Made by a program: the position numbers and the translations under genes. This document shows positions 12,082-24,148 of a stretch of 64,000 bases of DNA, piece by piece. Position 1 is the first letter of the stretch. Each line of letters opens with the position of its first letter. Origin of the DNA: Delphinus delphis (lineage: Eukaryota; Chordata; Mammalia; Artiodactyla; Delphinidae); contig NC_082694.2 of assembly GCF_949987515.2 (NCBI RefSeq), positions 11,649,958-11,713,957 on the forward strand. The letters are read 5' to 3'. The notes beneath the pieces are model-generated. The model saw only the letters and a list, made by a program, of their open reading frames with translations, had not been told where the DNA came from and made no database searches.

Positions 12082-15000
12082 TTAGGTTCCTTCCATGTCC
12101 TGGCTATCGTAAATAGAGCTGCAGTGAACATTGTGGTACATGACTTTTTGAATTATGGTTTTCTCAGGGTATATGCCCAGTAGTGGGATTGCTGGGTCAT
12201 ATGGTAGTTCTATCTTTAGTTTTTTAAGGAACCTCCATACTGTTCTCCATAGTGGTTGTATCAATTTACATTCCCACCAACGGTGCAACAGGGTTCCCTT
12301 TTTTCCACACCCTCTCCAGCATTTACTGTTTGTAGATTTTTTGATGATGGCCATTCTGACTGGTGTGAGATGATATCTCATTGTAGTTTTGATTTGCATT
12401 TCTCTAATGATTAATGATGTTGAGCATTCTTTCATGTGTTTGTTGGCAATCTGTATATCTTCTTGGGAGAAATGTCTATTTAGGTCTTCTGCCCATTTTT
12501 GGATTGGGTTGTTTTTTGATATTGAGCTGCATGAGCTGCTTGTAAATTTTGGAGATTAATCCTTTGTCAGTTGCTTCATTTGCAAATATTTTCTCCCATT
12601 CTGAGGGTTGTCTTTTCGTCTTGTTTATGGTTTCCTTTGCTGTGAAAAAGCTTTTAAGTTTCATTAGGTCCCATTTGTTTATTTTTGTTTTTATTTCCAT
12701 TTCTCTAGGAGGTGGGTCAAAAAGGATCTTGCTGTGATTTATGTCATAGAGTGTTCTGCCTATGTTTTCTTCTAAGGGTTTGATAGTGTCTGGCCTTACA
12801 TTTAGGTCTTTAATCCAATTTGAGTTTATTTTTGTGTATGGTGTTACAAGTGTTCTAATTTCATTCTTTTACATGTAGCTGTCCAGTTTTCCAAGCACCA
12901 CTTATTGAAAGGCTGTCTTTTCTCGACTGTATATTCTTGCTTCCTTATCAAAGATAAGGTGACCATATGTGCGTGGAGTTATCTCTGGGCTTTCTATCCT
13001 GTTCCATTGATCTATCTTTCTGTTTTTGTGCCAGTACCATACTGTCTTGATTACTGTAGCTTTGTAGTATAGTCTGAAGTCAGGGAGCCTGATTCCTCCA
13101 GCTCCGTTTTTCTTTGTCAAGATTGCTTTGGCTATTCGGGGTCTTTTGTGTTTCCATACAAATTGTGAGATTTTTTATTCTAGTTCTGTGAAAAATGCCA
13201 TTGGTAGTTTGATAGGAATTGCATTGAATCTGTAGATTGCATTCTGTAGTATAGTCATTTTCACAATGTTGATTCTTCCAATCCAAGAACACGATATATC
13301 TCTCCATTTATTTGTATCATCTTTAATTTCTTTCATCAGTGTCTTATAATTATCTTCATACAGGTCTTTTGTCTCCTTAGGTAGGTTTATTCCTAGGTAT
13401 TTTATTCTTTTTGTTGCAATGGTAAATGGGAGTGTTTTCTTAATTTCACTTTCAGATTTTTCATCATTAGTGTATAGAAATGCAAGAGATTTCTGTGCAT
13501 TAATTTTGTATCCTGCTACTTTACCGAATTCATCGATTAGCTCTAGTAGTTTTCTGATAGCATCTTTAGGATTCTCTGTGTATAGTATCATGTCATCTGC
13601 AAACCATGACAGCTTTACTTCTTCTTTTCCAATTTGGATTCCTTTTATTTCTTTTTCCTCTCCAATTGCTGTGGCTAAACCTTCCAAAACTATGTTGAAT
13701 AATAGTGGTGAGAGTGGGCAACCTTGTCTTGTTCCTGATCTTAGTGGAAATGATTTCAGTTTTTCACCATTGAGGACGATGTTGGCTGTGGGTTTGTCAT
13801 ATATGGTCTTTATTATGTTGAGGTAAGTTCCCTCTATGCCTACTTTCTGGAGGGTTTTTATCATAAATGGGTGTTGAATTTTGTCTAAAGCTTTCTCTGC
13901 ATCTACTGAGATGATCATATGGTTTTTCTCCTTCAAGTTGTTAATATGGTGTATCACATTGATCGATTTGCATATGTTGAAGAATCCTTGCCTTCCTGGG
14001 ATAAACCCCACTTGATCATGGTGTATGATCCTTTTAGTATGCTGTTGGATTCTGTTGGCTAGTATTTTGTTGAGGAGCGTTTGCATCTATGTTCATCAGT
14101 GATATTGGCCTGTAGTTTTCTTTCTCTGTGACATCTTTGTCTGGTTTTGGTATCAAGGTGACGGTGGCCTCGTAGAATGAGTTTGGGAGTGTTCCTGCCT
14201 CTGCTATATTTTGGAAGAGTTTGAGAAGAACAGGTGTTAGCTTGTCTCTAAATGTTTGATACAATTCGCCTGTGAAGCCATCTGGTTGTGGGCTTTTGTT
14301 TGCTGGAAGATTTTTAATCACAGTTTCAATTTCAGTGCTTGTGATTGGTCTGTTCGTATTTTCTATTTCTTCCTGGTTCATTCTCAGAACGTTGTGCATT
14401 TCTAAGAATTTGTCCATTTCTTCCAGGGTGTCCATTTTATTGTCATAGAGTTGCTTGTAGTAATCTCTCTTGATCCTTTGTATTTCTGCAGTGTCAGTTG
14501 TTACTTCTTCTTTTTCATTTCTAATTGTATTGTTTTGAGTCTTCTCCCTTTTTTCTTGATGAGTCTGGCTAATGGTTTATCAATTTTGTTTATCTTCTCA
14601 AAGAACCAGCTTTTAGTTTTATTGATCTTTGCTATCGTTTCCTTCATTTCTTTTTCATTTATTTCTGATCTGATCTTTATGATTTCTTTCCTTCTGCTAA
14701 CTTTGGGGTATTTTGTTTTCTTTGTCTAACTGCCTTAGGTGTAAGGTTAGGTTGTTTATTTGAGATGTTTCTTGTTTCTTAAGGTAGGATTGTATTGCTA
14801 TAAACTTCCCTCTTAGAACTGCTTTTGCTGCATCCCATAGGTTTTGGGTCGTCATGTTTTCATTGTCATTTGTTTCCAGGTATTTTTTGATTTCCTTTTT
14901 GATTTCTTCAGTGATCTCTTGGTTATTAAGTAGTGTATCGTTTAGCCTCCATGTGTTTTGGATTTTTTGCAGACTTTTTCCTGTAATTGATATCTAGTCT

Positions 15001-15700
15001 CATAGCATTGTGGTCTGAAAAGATACTTGGTACGATTTCAATTTTCTTAAATTTAAGAAGGCTTGATTTGTGACCCAAGATATGATCTGTCCTGGAGAAT
15101 GTTCCATGAGCACTTGAGAAGAAAGTGTATTCTGTTGTTTTTGGATGGAATATCCTTTAAATATCAATTAAGTCCATCTTTTTTAATGTATCATTTAAAG
15201 CTTGTGTTTCCTTATCTATTTTCAATTTGGATGTCCTGTCCATTGGTGAAAGTGGGGTGTTAACGTCCCCTACTATGATTGTGTTACTGTCGATTTCCCC
15301 TTTTATGGCTGTTAGTATTTGCCTTATGTATTGAGTTGCTCCCATGTTGGGTGAATAAATATTTACAATTGTTACATTTTCTTCTTGGATCAATCCCTTG
15401 ATCTTTACGTAGTGCCCTTCTTTGTCTCTTGTAATAGTCTTTATTTTAAAATGTATTTTGTCTGATATCAGAATTGCTACTCCAGCTTTCTTTTGATTTC
15501 CATTTGCATGGAGTATCTTTTTCCATCTGTTCACTTTCAGTCTGTATGTGTCCCTAGGTCTGAAGTGGGTCTCTTGTAGACAGCGTATATACGGGTCTTG
15601 TTTTTGTATCCTTTCAGCCAGTCTGTGTCTTTTGGTTGGAGCATTGAATCCACTTACATATAAGGTAATATCAATATGTATGTTCCTATTACCATTTTCT
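12082..15700 (-). pseudogene. L1 ORF2 remnant (endonuclease, reverse transcriptase, C-terminal region)
   Basis: ORF2 encodes the L1 endonuclease and reverse transcriptase. On the minus strand the fragments run in order. The endonuclease part is at 15534-15157. The start of the reverse transcriptase is at 14435-14034 and its main body at 14086-13175, with the catalytic F-A-D-D motif encoded at 13603-13589 and the [11 protein letters not shown] motif upstream. C-terminal pieces lie at 13307-13080, 13120-12902, 12700-12476 and 12435-12082. The pieces lie in different frames, so several frameshifts and stops separate them. The active-site residues remain but no continuous protein can be made. Confidence 0.92.
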
Positions 15701-15753
15701 TAATTGTTTTGGGTTTGTTATTGTAGGTCTTTTTCTTCTCTTGTGTTTCCTGC

Positions 15754-16650
15754 CTAGAGAAGTTCCTTTATCATTTGTTGTAAAGCTGGTTTGGTGGTGC
15801 TGAATTCTCTTGGCTTTTGCTTGTCTGTAAAGTTTTTAATTTCTCCGTCAAATCTGAATGAGATCCTTGCTGGGTAGAGTAATCTTGGTTGTAGGTTTTT
15901 CCCCTTCATCACTTTAAATATGTCCTGCCACTCCCTTCTGGCTTGCGGAGTTTCTCCTGAAAGATCAGCTGTTAACCTTATGGGGATTCCCTTGTGTGTT
16001 ATTTGCTGTTTTTCCCTTGCTGCTTTTAATATTTTTTCTTTGTATTTAATTTTTGATAGTTTGATTAGTATGTGTCTTGGCATGTTTCGCCTTGGATTTA
16101 TCCTGTATGGGACTCTCTGTGTTTCCTGGACTTGATTAACTATTTCCTTTCCCATATTAGGGAAGTTTTCAACTATAATCTCTTCAAATATTTTCTCAGG
16201 CCCTTTCTTTTTCTCTTCTTCTTCTGGGACCCCTATAATTCAAATGTTGGTGCATTTAATGTTGTCCCAGAGGTCTCTGAGACTGTCCTGAGTTCTTTTC
16301 ATTCTTTTTTCTTTATTCTGCTCTGCAGTAGTTATTTCCATTATTTTATCTTCCAGGTCACTTATCCTTTCTTCTGCCTCAGTTATTCTGCTGTTGATCC
16401 CTTCTGGACAATTTTTAATTGCACTTATTGTGTTGTTCATCATTGTTTGTTAGCGCTTTAGTTCTTCGAGGTCCTTGTTAAACTTTTCTTGTATTTTCTC
16501 CATTCTATTTCCAAGATTTTGGATCATCTTTACTATCATTATTCTGAATTCTTTTTCAAGTAGACTGCCTATTTCCTCTTCATTTGTTAGATCTGATGGG
16601 TTTTTACCTTGCTCCTTCATCTGCTGTGTGTTTCTCTGTCTTCTCATTTT
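15754..16650 (-). pseudogene. L1 ORF1 remnant
   Basis: ORF1 encodes the RNA-binding chaperone of L1. Minus-strand fragments: 16647-16450 begins M-R-R-Q-R-N-T and is the N-terminal part. 16443-16240 is the heptad-rich coiled coil (EAEERISDLEDK). 16155-15754 is the RNA-binding and C-terminal part (PRHILIKLSKIK, then RREWQDIFKVMK). The three parts are separated by stops or frameshifts, including one stop between the first two at about 16444-16449. Confidence 0.9.
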
Positions 16651-16654
16651 GCGT

Positions 16655-18645
16655 ATCTTACTGTGTTTGGGGTCTCGTTTTCGCAGGCTGCAGGTTTGTA
16701 GTTCCTATTGTTTTTGGTGTCTGCCCCCAGTGGCTAAGGTTGGTTTTGTGGGTTGTGTAGGCTTCGTGGTGGAAGGGACTAGTGCCTGTGTTCTGGTGGG
16801 TGAGGCTGGGTCTTGTCTTTCTGGTGGCCAGGTCCACGTCTGGTGGTGTGTTTTGGGGTGTCTGTGACCTTATTATGATTTTAGGCAGCCTCTCTGCTAA
16901 TGGGTGGGGTTGTGTTCCTGTCTTGCTAGTTGTTTGGCATAGGGTGTCCAGCACTGTAGCTTGCTGGTCATTGAGTGGAGCTGGGGCTTGGCGTTGAGAT
17001 GGAGATCTCTGGGAGATTTTCGCCGTTTGAAAATACGTGGAGCTGGGAGGTCTGTTGTGGACCAATGTCCTGAACTTGGCTCTCCCACCTCAGAGGCACA
17101 GCCCTGACGCCTGGCTGGAGCACCAAAAGCCTGTCATCAACACAGCTCAGAATAAAAGGCAGAAAGAAAGAAGAATATAAAACAAAATAAAATAAAATAA
17201 AGTTATTGAAATAAAAAATAATTATTAAAAAAATTTAAAGTTATAAAAAAAGAAAGAAGGAAAGAAGAGAGCAACCAAACCAAAAAACAAATCCACCAAT
17301 GCTAACAAGCGCTGAAAACGATAGTAAAAAAAAGGAAGAAAAAAAAACGGACAGACAGAATTGTCAGACAAATGGTAAAAGCAAAACTATAGAGACAAAA
17401 TCACACAGAAGCATACACATACACACTCACAAAAAGAGGAAAAGGGGAAAAATCATAAATCTTGCTCTCAAAGTCCACCTCCTCAATTTGGGATGATTCG
17501 TTGTCTATTCATGTATTCCACAGATGCAGGTACATCAAGTTGATTGTGGAGATTTAATCCGCTGCTCCTGAGGCTGCTGGGAGAGATTTTCCTTTCTCTT
17601 CTTTGTTTGCACAGCTCCCGGGGTTCAGCTTTGGATTTGGCCCCGCCTCTGCCTGTAGGTCGCCTGAGGGCGTCTGATTTTCGCTCAGACAGGACGGGGT
17701 TAAAGGAGCAGCTGTTTCGGGGACTCTGGCTCACTCAGGCCGGGGGGGAGGGAGGGGCACGGAGTGCGGGGCGAGCCTGCGGCGGCAGAGGCCAGCGTGA
17801 CGTTGCACCAGCCTGAGGTGCACCGTGCGTTCTCCCAGGGAAGTTGTCCCTGGATCCCGGGATCCTGGCAGTGGCGGGCTGCACAGGCTCCCGGGAGGGG
17901 AGGTGTGGAGAGTGACCTGTGGTGGCACACAGGCTTCTTGGTGGCGGCAGCAGCAGCCTTAGCGTCTCATGCCCGGCTCTGGGGTCTGCGCTTTTAGCCG
18001 CGGCTCACGCCCGTGTCTGGAGCTCCTTTAAGCGGTGCTCTTAATCCCCTCTCCTCGCGCACCCCAAAACAATGGTCTCTTGCCTCTTCGGCAGCTCCAG
18101 ACTTTCTCGGACTCCCTCCCGGCCAGCTGTGGCGCACTAACCCCTTCAGGCTGTGTTCACACCGCCAGTCCTCTCCCTGGGATCCGACTTCCGACCTTCG
18201 AAGCCCGAGCCTCAGCTCCCAGTCCCTCCGCGCCCGGGCTGGTGAGTGCCGGTCGGCACCGATCCTCTGTGCGGGAATCTCCCCGCTTTTCCCTCCGCAC
18301 CCCTGTGGCTGCGCTCTCCTCCGCGGCGCCGAAGCTTCCCCCTCCGCCTCCCGCAGTCTCCTCCCGCGAAGGGGCCTCCTAGTGTAGGAAACCTTTCCTC
18401 CTTCACGGCTCCCTCCCACTGGTGCAGGTCCCGACCCTATTCTTTGTCTCTGTTTTTTCTTTTTTCTTTTGCCCTACCCAGGTACGTGGGGAGTTTCTTG
18501 CCTTTTGGGAGGTCCGAGGTCTTCTGCCAGCGTTCAGTAGGTGTTCTGTAGGAGCTGTTCCACGTGTAGATGTATTTCTGATGTATTTGTGGGGAGGAAG
18601 GTGATCTCCACGTCTTACTTCTCCGCCATCTTGAAGCTCCTCCAC
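16655..18645 (-). promoter_or_regulatory. L1 5' untranslated region with GC-rich internal promoter
   Basis: About 2 kb between ORF1 and the element start. The part next to ORF1 contains an A-rich tract on the + strand (17161-17460). The distal part (17500-18645) is GC- and CpG-rich. L1 5' ends are known to act as internal promoters; activity here is inferred from position and composition only. Open frames in this GC-rich part (for example 18013-18387) have no domain and are not called as genes. Confidence 0.7.
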
Positions 18646-18658
18646 TCTGCTGCTTTTT

Positions 18659-18945
18659 GAGTGAGCCACTGCTCGGGTTATTTTAAATCCCTGATGGCCT
18701 GGTTTCCAGGGCAGGGTGTGAACAGTTCAAAAATGTCAGAACAACAGAGAACCTGTTTCTCCCTCTCTTGCTGGAAGAGACCAGAGCAAAATGATCAAGG
18801 AAAAAGTACTTTATTTCTTCAGAATTATTATTTTGAGCCTTTAGCAGGTGTGCTTCTTATATATAACAGCTTCTTCCCAAGTCTGAGGTGGTAGGTCTCA
18901 TGTTCATCTTTTCCGTACCAGAACTTGAGGGGTTATTCAAAAACA
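18659..18945. other. Intron sequence after L1
   Basis: Short non-repeat stretch between the L1 target duplication and a MIR. No exon recognised. Confidence 0.4.
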
Positions 18946-18949
18946 TTCC

Positions 18950-19115
18950 AACATAGCCCTTGAGCCTTGCTCTCTTCATCTGTAAAATGGGGTAACACCT
19001 ACCTCACAGGGCTATTGAGAGGAGGAAAAGGATTAAGTGAAATAATAAAACGAAGTCTGGGTCAAGCACCCAGCTCAGTATCTGGCTCGTGGCAGATACT
19101 CGATAAATGGTAGAA
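18950..19115 (+). mobile_element. MIR SINE (sense)
   Basis: 'ctcttcatctgtaaaatggg', 'cctacctcacagggctattg' and 'cagatactcgataaatggta' follow the second half of the MIR consensus in order. Confidence 0.85.
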
Positions 19116-20564
19116 TGCTGATGGTGAAAGTGAGTCAGCTACTCCCTTGCAGGGGAAACACTCTGGGGCCTGATCACAGTCAGAACCTGATCTCATGTGG
19201 TTTGCCCGGGAATGAGGGGATTTACCCTGTGGTTATGGTGGGGGAGGGGAGGCAAGGCTGAACTTCTCCAGGCTGGAAATGCCACCAATTTCTGTTTCCA
19301 TAAATATAATCAGTTTACCTTTATGAAAGTTATGAAGGATTCCTGAGGGTTTGTGAAGATGCCTTTGCTTCTGTAAACTAACACCGTGCAGAGGACCTGC
19401 CCGGACTGCCGTGATGCAGAGGCGGACCAGGGGAAGCAGCGGGGCATCAGAGGATGGCTCCGGGACAGGAAAGCAGGGATGCTCACAGGACTTCAGGCTC
19501 TGCAGGCAGTGGGAGCCCAGAGTGCCCACTTCTGTGACTCAAGTGGCCGTTTTCAGAAATGAAGCAGGTACCCCAAGGGTAATGGGTACCTTGAGGTTGG
19601 GGTATACGGCTGCCCACGGGAGCACCGTGTGTGACCCTCCCTGACCCATGTGGCTTGAAAATTCCAACAGGGGCAGAATCTTGTCGTTCCTAGACAGAGC
19701 CAAAGTGCTAAGTGCACATACTCCTGGGAGAGGTGATGCGACAGCCGCCTGTGATGTAACTTACATGGTAGGGCTGATTTGGAAGCAGATTCTGAGAGTG
19801 GGAAGGATTCTGAGAGTTAAGGGGGAGGACAATGGCCTGGAAGAAAGAGAGCACAGAGGCCTTGAGAGGGGGAAGGGCCTGTGGCCGAACGCAGGCAACT
19901 CTGCTCCCTCCACGTCTGGCCTGGGGCTGATCAGCTTTCTCTGGAGCAGCTGATTCTCCCAGTGTGTGTGCAGAAACACTTCACCACTTTGGAAAGGAGC
20001 AGCAGGCTACCGCCATTTAAATAAGGATTTCAGGAAGTGAGAAAAGAAAAAAAGTAAAAAACTAGGTGGAAGCTGGTGTGTGTATTTATGATGCAGAATA
20101 TTTAATGACATGAAGAGGCAGAGTGGCAATTTAGGATTTTTTATGTTGTCTCCCAGGAATCATAGGTATATTTACTAATTAAAAAAGGGTTTGGGTGGGG
20201 GAGGCATCATTCTCCTGCATATTGTGGGGTATAATCACAAATACCTTGACATTTATTCAAATTCATAAGATTTGGAAGAGAAAGAGAAAAAATTAGCATA
20301 ATTTGTTGAGCTATTTTGGAAAAATGTGACATGATTGTTTTCAAATGTTTTTACTACCAACAAAGGCCATACCCTCAAATAATATTTATGGACCAAAAGC
20401 TCATGGGATGGGTCAAAATTCTTAGAATGGCTATTCTGGGTAGGAGAAATAGAGTTATTTTCTTTTTTTCAATTGTGTGTATTTAATTTCAAAGAAAATG
20501 TTAGTCCTTTATAATGATGGGACTGCAAATTTAAAATCTGCTTTTCTTTTTTTTTTTGCAATAG
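19116..20564. other. Intron sequence upstream of ACOXL exon, no recognised feature
   Basis: No clear repeat. The last bases carry the acceptor site of the next exon, with an uninterrupted T run at 20547-20557 and 'gcaatag' at the boundary. Confidence 0.5.
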
Positions 20565-20654
20565 GGTTACATGATGGAAAACGGAATCTCAGGCTTAAAA
20601 CGTGACACAGATATGTTTGTAACTTTTGAAGGTGACAGTGTTGTAATGCTGCAG
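20565..20654 (+). CDS. ACOXL: ACOXL coding exon A (acyl-CoA oxidase catalytic-Glu segment)
   Basis: A 90 nt exon, phase 0 at both ends, encoding 30 residues from [16 protein letters not shown] to [13 protein letters not shown]. Acyl-CoA oxidases carry a GY...TFEGD/EN motif in which the glutamate acts as the base that removes the alpha proton of the acyl-CoA; that Glu is codon 22 here (20628-20630) and is retained. The wording GISGLK and VVMLQ fits the ACOXL paralogue rather than ACOX1, ACOX2 or ACOX3, judged from memory. Splice signals are strong: a long T tract and 'atag' before, CAG/gtaaga after. No stop or frameshift. The exon lies 1.9 kb after the full-length antisense L1. Confidence 0.9.
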
Positions 20655-20969
20655 GTAAGATTCGGGAAATATTTATTCTTTTTAAACAGCATAATTTTCA
20701 AGATCAAGAGTTATCCAGAAATCTGAAATGCTTTATATGTTTTATCTTCGTCTGATGTCTTCACTTAATTGGCAGGTGTTTTTCCCTTAAGCACTTGATT
20801 TTTGCAGTAGTTGAATTGAAGGGGTGTTAATTTATTTATTTCCTAGCTGATCTTTGATGCTGAACTATATCTTTTCTTGGCTTAAGAAAACTACTTCTTG
20901 TACATATGGAGTCATATAGATTCTACTGGGAAGGCTATTCCCAAAGAGTTTGTAAGGTCCAATTTAAAA

Positions 20970-23250
20970 TACACAGAGTGAATGAAAATGAAAACATAAC
21001 ATATCAAAAAATGTTGGATGCAGATAAAGCAATGCTTAGAGGGAAATTTATAGCATTAAATGCTTACTTTAGAAAAGAGAATATGTCTCAAATCAAAAAT
21101 TTTGTTCCCACCTCCAGAAAATAAAAAAGTGGAGCAAAATAAGCATAAACCAAGCATAAAAAAGAGACTAACAAAGAAAAGAGCACAAATCAATAAAACT
21201 GAAAAAGGTGAAAAATCCATGAAACAGAAAGCTGATTCTTTGAAAAGAATCAAAAAAGTTGTTAACTCCCTAGCAAGAATGACAAAGACAAAAAATAGGA
21301 AGACTCAAATAACCAGTATTAGGAATGAAAAAAGATATATAACTAGATATCCTGCAGCCACTAAAATAATAATGAGGGAATACTAGAAAATAACTTTGCA
21401 TTAATAAATTTGATGACTTTGAAGAAATTACCAGTTCCTCAAAAACCACAAAGACCCAAATGCAGCCACTTGAAATAGACAATCTGTGTAGTCCTATAAT
21501 AGAAAAGAAATTTAATGTTTAATAATAATACAAAGAAAGCTTCAGGTCTAGGTTTCATTGGAGAATTCCATCAAACATTTAAAGAAGAGTTTTACAAAAT
21601 CTCTTGCAGAAAATAGAAGAGAAGGAAACAATTCCCAACTCGGTTTCATACAGCTCGTATTACTCTGATACCAAAAGTAGAGAATACAAAAAAGGGGAAG
21701 CTACATATCAAAAACTTGCATGACCTTAGATACAAAGATCCTCAATAAAATTTTAACAAATTAAATCTGGCAGTGTATAAAATGAATTATATACCATGAA
21801 GAAGTGGAATTCATTCCTGGTATACAAGGCAGCTTCAACATTCAAAAGTCAATCAATGTAATCCATCATATCAAGTGACTGAAAAAGAAAAAAAATCATA
21901 TGATCATGTTGGTTTACACAGAAAAAGCATTTGACCAAATCCAACAATGGTTCTTGATAAAATCTCTCGGCAAACTAGGAATAGAGGGGAATTTCTGCAA
22001 CTTGTGGATAAAAAAGTATCCACAAAAAACTGTAGCTAGCATCATGCTTAATGGTGAAACACTGAATGCTTTCCCCCTAAGATCAGATATAAGTCAAGGA
22101 TGTCCACTGGTGCCACTGCTACTCAACATGGAGTTGGAAGTTATGGTGAGGGCAATCAGGCAAGAAAAAATAAATAAAATACATAGAGATTAAAAGGGAA
22201 AGAAACGAAAACTGTTCTTATTTGCAAATTACATCATTGTCTACATAGAGAATCCAAAGAATCTGCAGAAAAATTCTAGAACTAATAAGTGAGTTCAGCA
22301 AGACCACAGGATATAAGATCAGTACACAAAAATCAATCAGATTTCTATATACCATTAAGGAACATGTGGAAACTGAAATTAAACATATAATATCATTTAC
22401 AATTGTTTCAAAGAAAACAAAATACATAGGTGTAAATCTAATAACTATGTATAGGATCTTTATGCTGGAAATTACAAAATGCTGTTGAAAGAAATCAAAG
22501 AAGTCCTAAGTGAATGGAGAGGCATACTAAATATATTCACAGATTGGATGACTCTGCACAGGAAAGATGTCCATTTTGCCAGAACTGATCTATACTGAAT
22601 ATATTCACAGATTGGATGACTCTGCACAGGAAAGATGTCCATTTTGCCAGAACTGATCTATCTATCTATATTTATATAATGAGATCATTATATAATTTAT
22701 ATAATGTAATAAAATCACAACAGAGTTTTTTGTAGACATAGATGAACTTATTCTAAGACATCATCAAAATGGTGGAAGAGGCATTTTCTGCCATCTTTCC
22801 CCCAAAGAACACCAGTTTTGACAATTATTCATGGATGAGAGTTCCTTTGTGAAAGTCCAGGAGTCCAGTGGAGAAGTTCCAGCACATTGTTGGAACAAAC
22901 AAACAAACAAAAAATCTGAGATTGAACACATTGAAGAGGGCAAGAGGAACAGCTTCACTTTACCTGCGTTACTCCTCTCCCAGGGTGGCACAGCTAAAGG
23001 ACAAAAAGACCTTCTTGGCTGGTGGTTTCTCCCATGGGGAAAATGAGAGCATGTGAGTGAACACCCAGCTTCCCCAGCTGTGCAGGACTCTGCTGTAGTA
23101 ATCAAAACAGTATGGTACTGGCATTAGAGAAGACACATCGACCCATGGAACAGAATGCAGAGCCCAGAAATAAAGCCGTGCATATATGGTCAACTAATAT
23201 TGGATAAGGGAGCCAAGAATATACTATGAGTAGAGTCGAGTGCGGACAGC
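20970..23250 (+). mobile_element. Old L1 LINE ORF2 fragment (sense)
   Basis: ORF2 reverse-transcriptase pieces are readable: 21900-22193 encodes YTEKAFDQIQQ, GIEGNF and SQGCPLVPLLLN, matching the L1 fingers and palm order. Sequence at 23096-23220 ('caaaacagtatggtactggc') is from the ORF2 C-terminal part. The F-A-D-D motif is mutated and stops are frequent, so the copy is dead. A stretch at about 22750-23095 does not continue ORF2 and looks like a separate old insertion. It also holds a 68 bp tandem duplication. Confidence 0.85.
22527..22662 (+). repeat. 68 bp tandem duplication inside the old L1
   Basis: The stretch starting 'atatattcacagattggatg' at 22531 recurs from 22599 with a period of 68 bases and virtually no differences through 'gaactgatctat'. 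The unit is ordinary L1 sequence, and the near-identity of the copies suggests the duplication is much younger than the L1. Confidence 0.92.
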
Positions 23251-23819
23251 TACTTAAGAACTGCCATTTACTGTGGGCTGGATTAAGAATTGCTTTTCTT
23301 CTGTCTCCCTCCCACCTAAACACTCCTTAAGAATATTCAGTAATCAGACATGGCACTAGTTCACACTCTCCATCTCAGCTGATAAGCCAAGTGTGTGAGG
23401 TTTTTCAGCAATTTTCTCTTCAGGAGTATATTTCACACTCAAGCGTGTGCTTCGACGTTGCTTGACCCTGAAGTGGTGACTCAGTGCTTTATTTGCAAGC
23501 TCTAGCTTGTAGACACTATGGAAAGGTGGTTTAATGTAGTTATGGGAGTAGAGTCACAATCTCTAACTATGAAGCGAGTGGAAGCAGAGGAGAAACAGGG
23601 ACAGCTTGCTTATTGTCACATAAATGGGAGCATGGGCAGTGGAAAAGAGAGACTCTGGACCATGGAGGGCAGGGATGCAGGGATGTTGGGCTGGAGGGAG
23701 GCTGAGCTGCCTGCTCAGGAGGACGTGTCATCACAAAGAGGCAGAGCACCCATGCAGTGAGAACCCATACAGGGTTTTGAGGCCCAGGCTGAGGAAGGAA
23801 GCCAGGGATGGTCATTGTG
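23251..23819. other. Intron sequence, no recognised feature
   Basis: No repeat or exon recognised between the old L1 and the CHR-1 SINE. Confidence 0.4.
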
Positions 23820-24148
23820 GGGCTTCCCTAGTGGCACAGTGGTTAAGAATCTGCCTGCCAATGCAGGGGATACAGGTTCGAGCCCTGGTCCAGGAAGATC
23901 CTACATTGCAGTGGAGCAACTAAGCCCGTGCATCACAACTACTGAGCCTGCGCTCTAGATCCTGCGAGCCACAACTCCTGATGCCCACGCACCTAGAACC
24001 CGTGGTCCGCAACAAGAGAAGCCACTGCAATGAGAAGCCCGCACACCGCAATGAAGAGTAGCCCCCGCTTGCCGCAACTAGAGAAAGCCTGCACACAGCA
24101 ACGAAGACCCAACGCAGCCAAAAATAAATAAATTTAAAAAAATACCTT
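23820..24148 (+). mobile_element. CHR-1-type SINE (sense)
   Basis: Full-length long form: tRNA-like head 'gggcttccctagtggcacag', box-B-like 'gttcgagccc', the repeated 'actgagcctgcgctctagat' body, and the tail 'cagccaaaaataaataaatt'. No clear target duplication was seen. Confidence 0.93.

Larger units (their letters stand above)
11507..18658 (-). mobile_element. Full-length L1 LINE (antisense), ORFs broken
   Basis: A 7.1 kb minus-strand L1. Its poly-A end lies at 11512-11527 (T run on +), followed by the complement of the 3' untranslated end ('aacaactttattggagtata'). ORF2 remnants span about 12082-15700, ORF1 remnants 15754-16650, and a GC-rich 5' untranslated region reaches about 18645, where the minus strand starts 'ggagcttcaagatggcggag'. 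The 13 bp duplication TCTGCTGCTTTTT at 11507-11519 and 18646-18658 marks one intact insertion. It lies antisense to ACOXL in the intron upstream of the 20565 exon. ORFs are split by stops and frameshifts, so it cannot move on its own. Confidence 0.93.

Noticed and set aside
17500..18645. CpG-rich region that could be a host gene promoter and first exon
   Set aside because: It lies inside an L1 bounded by target-site duplications and ends at the typical L1 start, so it is the L1 5' region.
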